Shown here one piece after another: positions 43,643-52,507 of a DNA stretch of 64,000 nucleotides. The position numbers and the translations under genes were made by a program. The stretch's first letter is position 1, and each line of letters begins with the position of its first letter. Source of the stretch: M3007 sp964550795. GTDB taxonomy: Bacteria > Bacteroidota > Bacteroidia > Chitinophagales > Saprospiraceae. The DNA lies in contig CAZKBH010000008.1 of assembly GCA_964550795.1 (NCBI GenBank), positions 1 to 64,000 of the forward strand. The letters are read 5' to 3'. The notes beneath the pieces were generated by a model. That model searched no databases and was not told the origin of the DNA. It worked only from the letters and a program-made list of their open reading frames with translations.

Positions 43643-43765
43643 ATGCTCCGATTATTTACTTTACCCTGCTTTTTAGGTTTAACTACGGTACTTTTTGCCC
43701 ACACACCACAAGATGCCATGGTGTATCAAGGAAAAAACAGGGTTTATCCAATGGTCATTCATTGA
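43643..43765 (+). CDS. Short secreted peptide or truncated gene start
   Basis: 40 residues. MLRLFTLPCFLGLTTVLFAH is a good signal peptide, followed by only about 20 residues (TPQDAMVYQGKNRVYPMVIH). A -7 box lies upstream. The frame ends just before the 3' end of the convergent acyltransferase gene, so it may be the preserved 5' end of a deleted gene rather than a real small protein. Confidence 0.35.
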   Translation: MLRLFTLPCFLGLTTVLFAHTPQDAMVYQGKNRVYPMVIH

Positions 43766-43788
43766 ACAGGCATTCGCCGGATGCGGCA

Positions 43789-44883
43789 CTAGGTAATGCG
43801 TTGCCCGCCAGGCAAAACCCGGATGAGTGAAATGGCCAAAAAAGTCAGGCTGGCAATCATGGTCGCCAGCAGCGGGGCAACCACTATTGGATAGGTCATG
43901 CTGTGCCAATAGCCCATTCTTCCCCACAAATCCATCACCAGCACGTGGGCGAAGTAGATGCCAAAACTGGCGGCGGTAAAATCGCGCTCAATATCCAGAA
44001 GTGGTCTGCGGTTGAAGGCTGTTTTGGCCAATAAAAACCATCCGATGGCTGAAATGGCCACATTAGGTGTGAGATAATCGTAAAAAAAGACCTGGGTTTT
44101 GCCCGTGGCAAAAAAGGTATTGAGCACATAACTGGCCACCATGGTGCCAAGCGTACCCAACACCACCAGGAGCAGCGGCGTATGGCGATGGATACGGAAA
44201 GCGGATTCGGTGGCAGGGCTGGTTTCATCCCGCAGCAAGACCCGATGGCCGAGGAAATACCCAAGCACGAATTAGCCGCAGTTGTTGGTGAAAAGTTCGA
44301 AGTAAACGCCCAGGTGGATTTGATAAAACGTTGCCAAAAATTTATAGCCCCAAGTGCCCAAGGCGCTGAGCGCAAAAAAATAGTAAAAATCACGGTCGGT
44401 GGCGGAGCGTACCCAGGGTCGCAGAATCGGGTAAACCAAATACAGACCTATAATAAGGTAGATGAACCAGAAATGGTAGTGCACCGGCCCGGTCACGATG
44501 CCCTTGAGCGCCGCACCGATGCTGGCAGGGCTGCCTTTTGCCAAATACCCGTAAAGCGAATACACCAGCATCCAAAAGACCGCCGGAATGACCACCCGGG
44601 AAAAACGCCTTTTTAAAAAAACGGGCAATGGGTAATCTTTTCCAAGCAGCAAATACCCGCTGAGCATCACAAACAGCGGCACGCCCGGGCGGGTGAGTGA
44701 ATTCCAAAAATTGCCGCCCCACCACCACAGCCCATTAAAATCGCTGCCCTCGCCGTGGGCCACGGGCGCAGCGGCGTGGATCAGGACAACCATAAAAGTA
44801 GCCAGATTGCGCAGCCGATCAGGCCAGGGATCGGGTGCTTTTACAGGCCTGGGAGGAACAGGGTCAGCGGGCTGTGCGTGCAT
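43789..44883 (-). pseudogene. Acyltransferase family 3 protein broken by one in-frame TAA
   Basis: Two pieces in one frame are separated only by TAA at 44272-44274. The first 203 residues show the family opening LRNLATFMVVLIHAAAPVAH with the catalytic-type His, VPLFVMLSGYLLLGKDYPLP and RRFSRVVIPAVFW. After the stop the frame resumes with FVLGYFLGHRVLL, and family members usually read GYFVLGYxL, so TAT (Tyr) to TAA is the likely change. The second piece carries further helices and IYFAHVLVMDLWG. Together about 364 residues and ten helices, a normal-length membrane O-acyltransferase. It is a pseudogene or a consensus error; a GTG at 44266-44268 could restart the second part. Confidence 0.82.
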
Positions 44884-44952
44884 ACTTGGAGTTTGACGGG
44901 CAGCAAGGTAGTATGTAAGTCATATTGATTCACCCGCCTGCGTTCAATTCAC

Positions 44953-44960
44953 TACTTTTG
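44953..44960 (+). promoter_or_regulatory. Promoter -7 box for the SDR gene
   Basis: TACTTTTG fits TAnnTTTG and lies 19 bases before the ATG at 44980. Confidence 0.6.
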
Positions 44961-44979
44961 CCCAAAATTTCCACACATC

Positions 44980-45690
44980 ATGCAGCCTAAAACCGCAGTT
45001 ATCACCGGTGCTACCAAGGGATTGGGGCGCTCCATTGCAGCAATTTTTGCCCAAAACGGATTTGATCTCTGCGTTTGCGCCCGCACTGAAGCAGATTTAG
45101 AAGCCATGGCGCAGGACTGGGCGCAGCAGTTCCCGCAGCAAAAATTGCACACCTTCGCTGCAGATGTGAGTAAAAAACCAGAAGTCCTCGAGTTTGGCGC
45201 CTTCATTCGCGACACCTGGCCGAAGCTGGATGTATTGATCAACAACGCAGGCGTTTTTTTGCCGGGTAAAATTTCCGAAGAACAGGAAGGAACCCTGGAA
45301 TCTCAAATTGAAACCAACTTGTACAGTGCCTACCACCTCACCCGCTCCATTTTACCCTTGCTGACAAAAGAAGGGCACGGGCATGTTTTCAACATGTGCA
45401 GCATTGCAAGCTTCATGGCCTACCCGAATGGCGGATCGTACAGCATCAGCAAATTTGCCCTGCTCGGGTTCACCAAAGTGCTGCGCGAAGAAATGAAACC
45501 CAAAGGTGTAAAAGTGACGGCCATCATGCCCGGGGCGGCCTGGTCGGACTCCTGGCAAGGCGCTGATTTCCCCTTTGAACGCCTCATGCAAGCATCTGAT
45601 GTGGCCAAGGCGATTTGGGGTTGCTATGATATGAGCGACGCGGCGGTGGTGGAAGAATTGATCCTCCGGCCACAATTGGGCGATCTCTGA
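44980..45690 (+). CDS. Short-chain dehydrogenase/reductase
   Basis: 236 residues, classical SDR. The nucleotide site TGATKGLG (9-16), NNAG (88-91), a catalytic Ser in NMCSIAS and Y154-x3-K158 are all present, so it should be an active NAD(P)-dependent oxidoreductase. The fold ends with EELILRPQLGDL, a common ending in Bacteroidota homologs. Substrate cannot be told. It is followed after 55 bases by a thioredoxin-like gene on the same strand. Confidence 0.92.
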   Translation: MQPKTAVITGATKGLGRSIAAIFAQNGFDLCVCARTEADLEAMAQDWAQQFPQQKLHTFAADVSKKPEVLEFGAFIRDTWPKLDVLINNAGVFLPGKISEEQEGTLESQIETNLYSAYHLTRSILPLLTKEGHGHVFNMCSIASFMAYPNGGSYSISKFALLGFTKVLREEMKPKGVKVTAIMPGAAWSDSWQGADFPFERLMQASDVAKAIWGCYDMSDAAVVEELILRPQLGDL

Positions 45691-45745
45691 GCACGCCCGG
45701 TATCCAATACACCTTACCTCAAACTGGTCAATCATTTTTGCACAA

Positions 45746-46954
45746 ATGCAACTCGAAAAACTTCCCTTACCTGGGGCAACTGGCCTTTTTTACAAGGTAC
45801 TCCGGAAAAGCACGCTCGTGTTAATCTCGTTACATTTTGCACACTTCCTCCCCGCGCAGGGCATTCAATTTATACAGGGCAGCTGGGACGAGGCACTCGC
45901 CGAAGCTCGGGCACAAGGCAAGCCCATTTTTCTGGACGCCATGACTACCTGGTGCGGCCCCTGTAAAATGATGGCCCGGGAAGTTTTTACCAATCCGGAC
46001 GTAGGTGCATTTTTCAACCAACATTTCGTAAACATTAAGCTGGATATGGAGCGCGGATCGGGCATCGAGGTGTCTAGCCGCTACAAAATCTGGTTGTATC
46101 CGACCCTGCTTTTTTTGGATAGTTCGGGCGCGGTACAACACCGTGCCGCGGGCTTTTATCAGACTGATGCGTTCATTGAACTTGGGCAAACTGCGCTCGA
46201 CCCCATGCGCAATCTAGCCTCTTTGGAACGGAAATATGCTTCGGGCAATCGATTTCGGGCGTTTTTGCTGGAGTATCTGGAGGCCAAAACAGCCGCCTAC
46301 GACCCCGATGCCGGGCGTATTGCCAATGATTTTTTGAAAATGGAAGACGATCTCGGCACGCCCGAAAATATGGATTTGCTCATGCAACACATGGATGATC
46401 CGTATTCGAGAGGTTTTCAGTTTTTGCTCAAAAATCGGGCTGATTTTGAAGCAAAATACGGTGTACGCGAAGTAAAAGTCAAAATTGAAACCGTCTTTGA
46501 GACCTACCTGCAAAGTCACCCGGGTTTGCAACTGGGCGAGGTGCAACGTTTGTACGGCACCCTTTATCCCCAAGGTGGAGAGGCCCTGGCTTCCCGCTAC
46601 CGATTGGATTATTACCGCCAAAAAAACGACGCCGAGAATTTCGCCCGATCAGCCATAGACCACTACCAGCGTTTCCCGTCCGACGATCCGGACGAACTCA
46701 ATGAGATGGCCTGGATTTTTACCGAAGAGGTGTCGGATCCCGACGTACTTCAATATGCCCTGGGCTGGTCGGAATTGTCTATTTTATTGCAAGAAAGTCA
46801 TTACAACCAGTACACTTACGCCAAGTTATTGGCCAGAATGGGCAGAAAAAAGCCCGCCCGGAAAGCTGCACAGCGTTCGCTGGAACTTGCCAAAATGGCG
46901 GGCGAAGACACCCTGTTGATAGAGGAGTTGCTGGAATATTTGAAGCGGAAATAG
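45746..46954 (+). CDS. Secreted thioredoxin-fold protein with helical C-terminal region
   Basis: 402 residues. A hydrophobic N-terminal signal (about 20-38) leads into a thioredoxin domain with W69CGPCK74, the redox pair C70/C73, and cis-Pro region IWLYPTLLFLD near 115-125. The remaining 230 residues are helical and TPR-like (for example AKLLARMGRKKPARKAAQRS). It may reduce or oxidise disulfides in the periplasm, with the helical part binding partners. The start is the first ATG, 55 bases after the SDR stop. Confidence 0.86.
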   Translation: MQLEKLPLPGATGLFYKVLRKSTLVLISLHFAHFLPAQGIQFIQGSWDEALAEARAQGKPIFLDAMTTWCGPCKMMAREVFTNPDVGAFFNQHFVNIKLDMERGSGIEVSSRYKIWLYPTLLFLDSSGAVQHRAAGFYQTDAFIELGQTALDPMRNLASLERKYASGNRFRAFLLEYLEAKTAAYDPDAGRIANDFLKMEDDLGTPENMDLLMQHMDDPYSRGFQFLLKNRADFEAKYGVREVKVKIETVFETYLQSHPGLQLGEVQRLYGTLYPQGGEALASRYRLDYYRQKNDAENFARSAIDHYQRFPSDDPDELNEMAWIFTEEVSDPDVLQYALGWSELSILLQESHYNQYTYAKLLARMGRKKPARKAAQRSLELAKMAGEDTLLIEELLEYLKRK

Positions 46955-46963
46955 CCCGATTTT

Positions 46964-47905
46964 TCATCGGTACATGGCACATTTTTCTTGCAGCATTTTG
47001 ACTAGCTCCGGCTCGTTCAGCAGCCGTTGGTAGGTTTCGAAATTATGCCGCTCGTTCTCCTCGGGTGTTCTTTCCTGAAAGATAAAATGGGCCAAATTTG
47101 CCCAACCGGTCAATTCCGCAGTGGTAAATACCCGGCAACTGTTTCGCTCGCGGGAAACGGCGGGATGGTTCATCTGCTCTGCCTGAAACGCCAAAGACAA
47201 ATAGGTCGTGATGGTACTCCGGGCGGGTTGAAAAAACTCTACCCGGTGCACCTGCGGATCGCTGGGCAGATAAATCGCTTCAAATTCGTCGCCCTCAGAG
47301 AGCGGAAAACCATTGGGCAATCGGATTGGGTTTGTTTTTTTGATCGTAAAATCGCCCTGCTCCATGAGCGTGTCGAGCGCGAGCAGGGAATAGGAAATTT
47401 TCTGAAGCTCGGGGTTGTCGCCCAGGACGAGGTGAAGCCGGGCCACCGTTCGTTTGCCTTCAGCGGAGAGGCGTTTCATGTTTTCCTTGCTGTATTTACT
47501 GACGACGCTCGTAGAAGCGATACGTTTGGCATCCTGCGCCTTCCCGAACCATCGCAGGCCAACAAAGGCAATCAGCAGGACAATCAGCACCCCGCCACTC
47601 ATCAGGGCCATGTATTTTCGGGTTTGGCTTTCTTCTGCCCGCCGGTCGCGGTTGCGGGGCGTATCTACTTTTTTATTGACCCGAAATTCGTACCCGAAAA
47701 CGCCGTCTTTTTTTTCAAGTATGACTTCAATGAGTTCATCTTCGATAAAGAAAGAGTACATCTTGCTGTCTTTGACCGAAAAATCAACCTGCATCACCTT
47801 CATATTGCAATGGATCATCACATGGCCCGAGCGTTCGCCGTGATACAGGCCCACCCTGTGGCGGCCACCAAAATCGTCCAGGAAAACCCAGTTCATTTGA
47901 GCCAT
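46964..47905 (-). CDS. Single-pass membrane protein, hypothetical
   Basis: 313 residues. Residues 1-85 form a beta-rich N-terminal domain (VFLDDFGGRHRVGLYHGERS). A basic stretch (NRDRRAEESQTRKY) precedes one transmembrane helix (ALMSGGVLIVLLIAFVGLRW, about 100-119), followed by a helical soluble domain rich in Glu, Arg and Leu. No family recognised. The gene lies 16 bases downstream of the MBL-fold gene on the same strand, so they likely share a transcript. Confidence 0.65.
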   Translation of the reverse strand: MAQMNWVFLDDFGGRHRVGLYHGERSGHVMIHCNMKVMQVDFSVKDSKMYSFFIEDELIEVILEKKDGVFGYEFRVNKKVDTPRNRDRRAEESQTRKYMALMSGGVLIVLLIAFVGLRWFGKAQDAKRIASTSVVSKYSKENMKRLSAEGKRTVARLHLVLGDNPELQKISYSLLALDTLMEQGDFTIKKTNPIRLPNGFPLSEGDEFEAIYLPSDPQVHRVEFFQPARSTITTYLSLAFQAEQMNHPAVSRERNSCRVFTTAELTGWANLAHFIFQERTPEENERHNFETYQRLLNEPELVKMLQEKCAMYR

Positions 47906-47921
47906 AATTGCAAATTTACCA

Positions 47922-48683
47922 CTACCATTCTACGACCAAACCGTCGTGTGCCAACCGGACATTTTCAGGAAGTGTAGGATTCACATCCGCTGCTTTGCCC
48001 ATTTGGTGACTCATGTGTATGAGCCAGGCGCGTTCGGGCACAAGTTTTTCCACTAGAGCCAGACTCTCTTCGAGGTTCATGTGCGTGGGGTGTATATTAT
48101 GGTGTAAGGCGGTTAAGATCAGGTACTTAACCCCTTCCAGCTTTTTTAATTCCGGCTCGGAAATCGTTTTAACATCGGTCAGATAAGCCAGGTCGCCGAA
48201 GCGAAATCCTAAAATGGGTAAACGTCCATGTTCCACCTCCAGCGTCTGCACCACAATGTCGCCAAATTGCATTCGGGTGTCTTTGTCAATCTGCACCAAT
48301 TCAATTCGCGGCAATCCGGGAATATTTTCCGTAAAAACATACTCGAATCTGCGGCGTACCTCATGGGCTACTCGGGGCAAGGTGTACACCGACATGGCTT
48401 TGCCGGAGCGGAAGTTGAACGGGCGAATATCATCCAAGCCGATCACATGATCGTTGTGTTCGTGGGTCAGCAAGATGGCATCCAGGTGTTTGATACGATG
48501 CCGAAGCATTTGTTGGCGGAAATCCGGCCCGGCATCTACCAGAATATTGGTTGTGCCGTCAGACACCAACGCAGCGCAGCGCAGGCGATTGTCGAGGGGG
48601 TCGGTGGAAGTGCACACCGGGCATTCGCAGCCGATGATGGGAACACCCTGAGAGGTGCCAGTGCCGAGCAGGATAATTTTCAC
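47922..48683 (-). CDS. MBL-fold metallohydrolase, PhnP-like
   Basis: 253 residues with a GTG start (48681-48683), supported by a -7 box at 48689-48696. The opening LLGTGTSQGVPIIGC and cysteine cluster C19ECPVC24 are typical of the PhnP/MBL group. Metal ligands are in T73HEHNDH79, with further His in VEHGRLP and LHHNIHPTHM. It should be a cytoplasmic phosphodiesterase acting on small cyclic phosphates or similar substrates. The substrate is not predictable. Confidence 0.92.
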   Translation of the reverse strand: MKIILLGTGTSQGVPIIGCECPVCTSTDPLDNRLRCAALVSDGTTNILVDAGPDFRQQMLRHRIKHLDAILLTHEHNDHVIGLDDIRPFNFRSGKAMSVYTLPRVAHEVRRRFEYVFTENIPGLPRIELVQIDKDTRMQFGDIVVQTLEVEHGRLPILGFRFGDLAYLTDVKTISEPELKKLEGVKYLILTALHHNIHPTHMNLEESLALVEKLVPERAWLIHMSHQMGKAADVNPTLPENVRLAHDGLVVEW

Positions 48684-48688
48684 AGCAA

Positions 48689-48696
48689 CAAAGTTA
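48689..48696 (-). promoter_or_regulatory. Promoter -7 box for the MBL-fold gene
   Basis: On the minus strand TAACTTTG ends 5 bases before the GTG start, implying a very short or absent leader. Confidence 0.55.
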
Positions 48697-48752
48697 GGGC
48701 GGCATTTGACAAAGGTGTAGAAGCCGCATCAGATTCCCGGCGAACGTTGTTG

Positions 48753-48760
48753 TAATTTTG
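48753..48760 (+). promoter_or_regulatory. Promoter -7 box for the Ig-like lipoprotein gene
   Basis: TAATTTTG ends 7 bases before the ATG at 48768, again implying a nearly leaderless mRNA. It is divergent from the MBL-fold promoter. Confidence 0.6.
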
Positions 48761-48767
48761 CAGCGCC

Positions 48768-50575
48768 ATGGAATATATACAACGCATTGTTTCGTCCTTT
48801 TGCCTTCCAGGTAACAGCCTTGCGCCGCAGTTTACGCGCTCGGTTTTGTCCCCAATAAGGCTTGGTTTTCGCATTTTAGGCATCGTTTCGCTCTTGTTTG
48901 TCACTTCCTGTGCACGCCAGGGGACCCCATCCGGCGGCCCCAAGGATACCCGCCCCCCGGAAGTGGACACCATGGCCAGCACGCCAAACTATTCTACCCG
49001 TTTTGAAAAAAAACGCATCGAACTGAAATTTGATGAATGGGTGGTCTTGTCGGATGTGATCACACAGGTGGTCGTTTCGCCCCCGCTTGCCAAACGGCCC
49101 GAGGTCGTCTTAAAAGGTAAGACCGTGGTGCTCAATTTTGACAAAGCAGAAGAGTTGCGCCCGAACACAACGTACACCGTGAATTTTGGCACTGCAGTGA
49201 AAGACCTTCGGGAAAACAACCCGGCCAAAGACCTGCGTTTCGTGTTTTCCACCGGTGATTTTATTGACAGCCTGGAGGTCAAGGGCTTTTTGTCCGACGC
49301 ATTCACCGGCGACCCCGTGGAGAATATTTCCATCTTGCTCTACGAGAATTTTGCGGACAGTGCTGTGCGCAAGGAACGCCCCTATTATTTTTCGAGAACG
49401 GATAAAACAGGGCAATTTTCCTTCCAAAACCTCAAATCAGGCAAATATCGAATCATTGCGCTCGACGATACAGACCTAAATCTCAAGTGGGATGGCGAGA
49501 CAGAACGAATCGGATTTCGGGATTCAGCCCTTTGGGTGCAGGATTCAATTCGGGATGTCGTTCAAATAAAACTTTTTAAAAACCGCCCCACGTTTCGACT
49601 GGTGGGGCAAAATCTCAATCGCTTTGGTCTTGTAAAACTCGGGTTCAACCAGGCCATTGACAGTTTTGAAATCCAACCCCTGGCGCCGGATGGTCTGCGC
49701 ACTTTATTGGAAAAAACATCCGATTCCCTGATGCTTTGGTACGATTTGCCGGTGGATACGGCCTGGTCGCTGTTGTTTTCCAGCCCGGAACTGCGTGCCC
49801 GGGAAGCTGCTTTGGGCGCATTGGATTCTTTGCAACGCCGCACCGGAGCAGTTTCAGACACCATATTAATCAGAAAAATATCCCGAAGTGATTTTTTGAC
49901 AAACCATCGAATTGGTTTTGGGGATGTTGCTGCGCCGCCCAGTACGGGTCGGGGTAAATCCTTAGGCCCGGCGCCGAAGCCGGCTGTTATAAAAACCATT
50001 GTTCAGCTTGCCTCCAAACCGGCTGTCTTGAGGTTTAATTACCCCATTGTTTCTTTTGACACCGCGCAGTGGCGAATTTTGGTGGATTCGATTCGCCTAA
50101 GTGATTTTGTGGTGGAAGCCGATACTGCCAGCCCACGCCTTCTTTGGTGTACTCCGGCCTGGATTGAGGGGAAAGCCTACACCATCCAACTGCTTCCGGG
50201 CGCCCTCACTGATTTTTGGGGGCAGACCAACACGGATACGCTGACCCGGATTTTTAATGTGATTCCGGAAAAACAACTGGGTGTCTTGTCGTTGACGCTG
50301 GACAAACTGCGCCCAGGGACACCTTATATATTACAGATACTCAGTGGAACGGAGATTTCGGAAGAGCGGCAGTTTACGGCTACTGCCGAAACTGAAAAAC
50401 TGGTTTTTANNNNNNNNNNAAACGCTGGGACACGGGCAATTTCAGCACCCAACAACAGCCGGAGCGGTTGTTTAGCAAAAAACTGGACCCACTCCGCGCC
50501 AATTGGGAGCTGGAAGCCACGTTTTCGGCGGAAACGAACAGTTTAGCGCCAAAAGATAAAATTGGTAAGCAGTAA
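48768..50575 (+). CDS. Ig-like (Big_5) lipoprotein, gap inside
   Basis: About 600 residues. A long N-terminal region ends in lipobox FVTSC, followed by ARQGTPSGGPKDTRPPEVD, the usual start of Bacteroidota Big_5 lipoproteins. Big_5 domain: IELKFDEWVVLSDVITQVVV to PNTTYTVNFGTAVKDLRENN. A carnB-like KTGQFSFQNLKSGKYRIIAL follows. The 10-N gap at 50410-50419 breaks the frame; after it the correct frame reads KRWDTGNFSTQQQPERLFSK to the stop at 50573-50575. The missing length must leave remainder 2 on division by 3 and, by family comparison, is probably longer than 10. Surface role unknown. Confidence 0.85.
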
Positions 50576-50581
50576 CCAAAC

Positions 50582-51241
50582 CTACTCGAAGCGCAGCGTT
50601 TTAGATTTGGTGTAATATTCCGCCGTGCTTTCTACCCAGTAATCAGCCAGTTCTACCTTGTTCAGATGTCTGCGGACCAGGTAAAGCGACCAGGTTCCGG
50701 CACCCAACTTCGCCAATTTGGCGGGTGGGATCTCGATCAGGGGTTTGCCCAGGGTCGTGCTGACTTCCATGGTTTCCGTTTGTCCGCTGTTGACATTTTC
50801 CCAGATAAAAACGAGTGTCTCACCCTTGCCAAGCGCCTTTCCGGCCCAGCGGAGCATCGCGGATTCTTCTAAAGAGAGCACTGGCGACTGGAAGAAAAAC
50901 GAGTCAATAATCGGCAGTTCCAACTCAAATTTTACCGGTTCCCCCTTTTTGTTTTTCCATTCAAAAGCAGGCTTTTCGATGTGCTTTGCGGCATAATCTA
51001 CGGTGTAAGTGATGCCTCGAACCGGAAAAGGTTTCATTTGAGTGGTTTGAAACCGGATTCCGCCGGGGGATTCGATCACCTGATTGGTCAGTCCATCAAA
51101 GAAAGATGCCTCGGCTTTTATGGACTGTGCAGCGGCATCGAAGCGTACATAGCAGTTCAGGGTGTTTTTGGGGGATGGAGCGGGGGTTTGGCAGTGCCAA
51201 AAAGCCAATGCTGTCAGAATTGAAAAAAAGATGTGCTTCAT
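50582..51241 (-). CDS. Putative lipoprotein, hypothetical
   Basis: 219 residues from the ATG at 51239-51241, which opens a short signal (MKHIFFSILTALAFWHC) with a poor lipobox. The mature part is beta-rich, with YVRFDAAAQSIKAEASFFDG, GITYTVDYAAKH and WVESTAEYYTKSKTLRFE. No family recognised. It converges with the Ig-like lipoprotein gene with 6 bases between stops. An ATG two codons earlier is an alternative start. Confidence 0.65.
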   Translation of the reverse strand: MKHIFFSILTALAFWHCQTPAPSPKNTLNCYVRFDAAAQSIKAEASFFDGLTNQVIESPGGIRFQTTQMKPFPVRGITYTVDYAAKHIEKPAFEWKNKKGEPVKFELELPIIDSFFFQSPVLSLEESAMLRWAGKALGKGETLVFIWENVNSGQTETMEVSTTLGKPLIEIPPAKLAKLGAGTWSLYLVRRHLNKVELADYWVESTAEYYTKSKTLRFE

Positions 51242-51456
51242 ATACATGTCTGAATATCTTTGCCGCTTAACGGGCAAATGATGAGGTTGGTGGAGAAAAA
51301 TGGCAAGGTGCAAATTTCCGCAGATAATGTCGAATTGTCAACTTCTTTCACGAACTGAAGCGAGGCGTTCGCCTACGCAGCATTGCCGTTCACACAATCC
51401 GTCAAAACGATAAAAAAAGATGGGTCTATTTTCGACCTAGTTAATACGACCTCAAC

Positions 51457-52428
51457 ATGGGAAGTGTACTAATCACCGACGACTGTCATGCGGTGTTAAA
51501 AGCAGGGTTGGAGCAAATGGGGTGGCGATGTGATTTTGTACCAGACATTACCCCGGCGGAAACCCGAGCGATCATTGAGCGGTATGAGGGATTGGTGATC
51601 AACAGCAAGATTCTGGTGAACCGGGAATTTTTAGACGCGGCGGTTCAATTGCGCTTCGTTGCGCGCCTGGGTTCGGGAATGGAGATTGTGGATCGGGTTT
51701 ACGCGGCAGAACGGGGAGTTAAAGTGTTTAGTAGTCCGGAGGGAAACAGCAATGCGGTGGGGGAGCAGGCGCTGGGAATGTTAATTTCACTGGCAAATAA
51801 TTTGACCCGGGCTGATCGGGAAGTGCGCCAAAATATCTGGAGACGAGAGGCAAACCGGGGTTGGGAATTAAAAGGCAAAACGATTGGATTGGTGGGTTTT
51901 GGGCACACAGGCAGTCAGTTCGCCCGAAAATTAGCAGGCATGGAAATGAAGGTTTTGGCTTTCGATAAATACAAGCAAAACGGTTACGCCGCCGAAATGC
52001 CTTGGGTGTTGGAAACAAGTTTGGAAGAGATTCATAAACAAGCTGACATCATAAGTTTACATTTGCCCCTCACAGAAGAAACTAAAGGTTATTTTAACAC
52101 TAAGTTCATTCAAAAAAGTAAGGAAGGTTTTGTGCTGATCAATACATCCCGGGGTCAATGTGTGCGCACGGAGGATTTGGTAGCGGCGCTGGAGTCTGGT
52201 TGGGTAGGGGGTGCTTGTCTGGATGTTTTTGAGAACGAAAAGCCACCCACTTTTACAGAAGCAGAAAAAGCGCAATATGAACGCTTGCACCGACTGGAAA
52301 ATGTAGTGCTTTCGCCCCATGTGGCTGGCTGGACGCACGAATCCAAAAGGTTGCTCGCAGAAATTTTGCTGAAAAAAATATCGGAAGGCTTTAATCTTGC
52401 CCCCCCGTCAGAAAATCAGGGTATCTAG
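51457..52428 (+). CDS. D-isomer-specific 2-hydroxyacid dehydrogenase
   Basis: 323 residues. NAD-binding GFGHTG (147-152) lies in the Rossmann domain. Catalytic residues are R232 (NTSRG), E261 (LDVFENE) and H288 (LSPHVAGW). The split substrate domain includes LRFVARLGSGMEIVD, like phosphoglycerate dehydrogenase. No ACT domain or serine-pathway gene is adjacent, so 3-phosphoglycerate is only one possible substrate. The 78 bases after the stop lead directly into the TonB receptor gene. Confidence 0.92.
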   Translation: MGSVLITDDCHAVLKAGLEQMGWRCDFVPDITPAETRAIIERYEGLVINSKILVNREFLDAAVQLRFVARLGSGMEIVDRVYAAERGVKVFSSPEGNSNAVGEQALGMLISLANNLTRADREVRQNIWRREANRGWELKGKTIGLVGFGHTGSQFARKLAGMEMKVLAFDKYKQNGYAAEMPWVLETSLEEIHKQADIISLHLPLTEETKGYFNTKFIQKSKEGFVLINTSRGQCVRTEDLVAALESGWVGGACLDVFENEKPPTFTEAEKAQYERLHRLENVVLSPHVAGWTHESKRLLAEILLKKISEGFNLAPPSENQGI

Positions 52429-52507
52429 AAGCGCGGTCTGGAGATCGCTACCACCCAAAAAACAGTATCGTCAAACCTAACAAGTAAATTTTTTCAATCT
52501 CTGTTCT

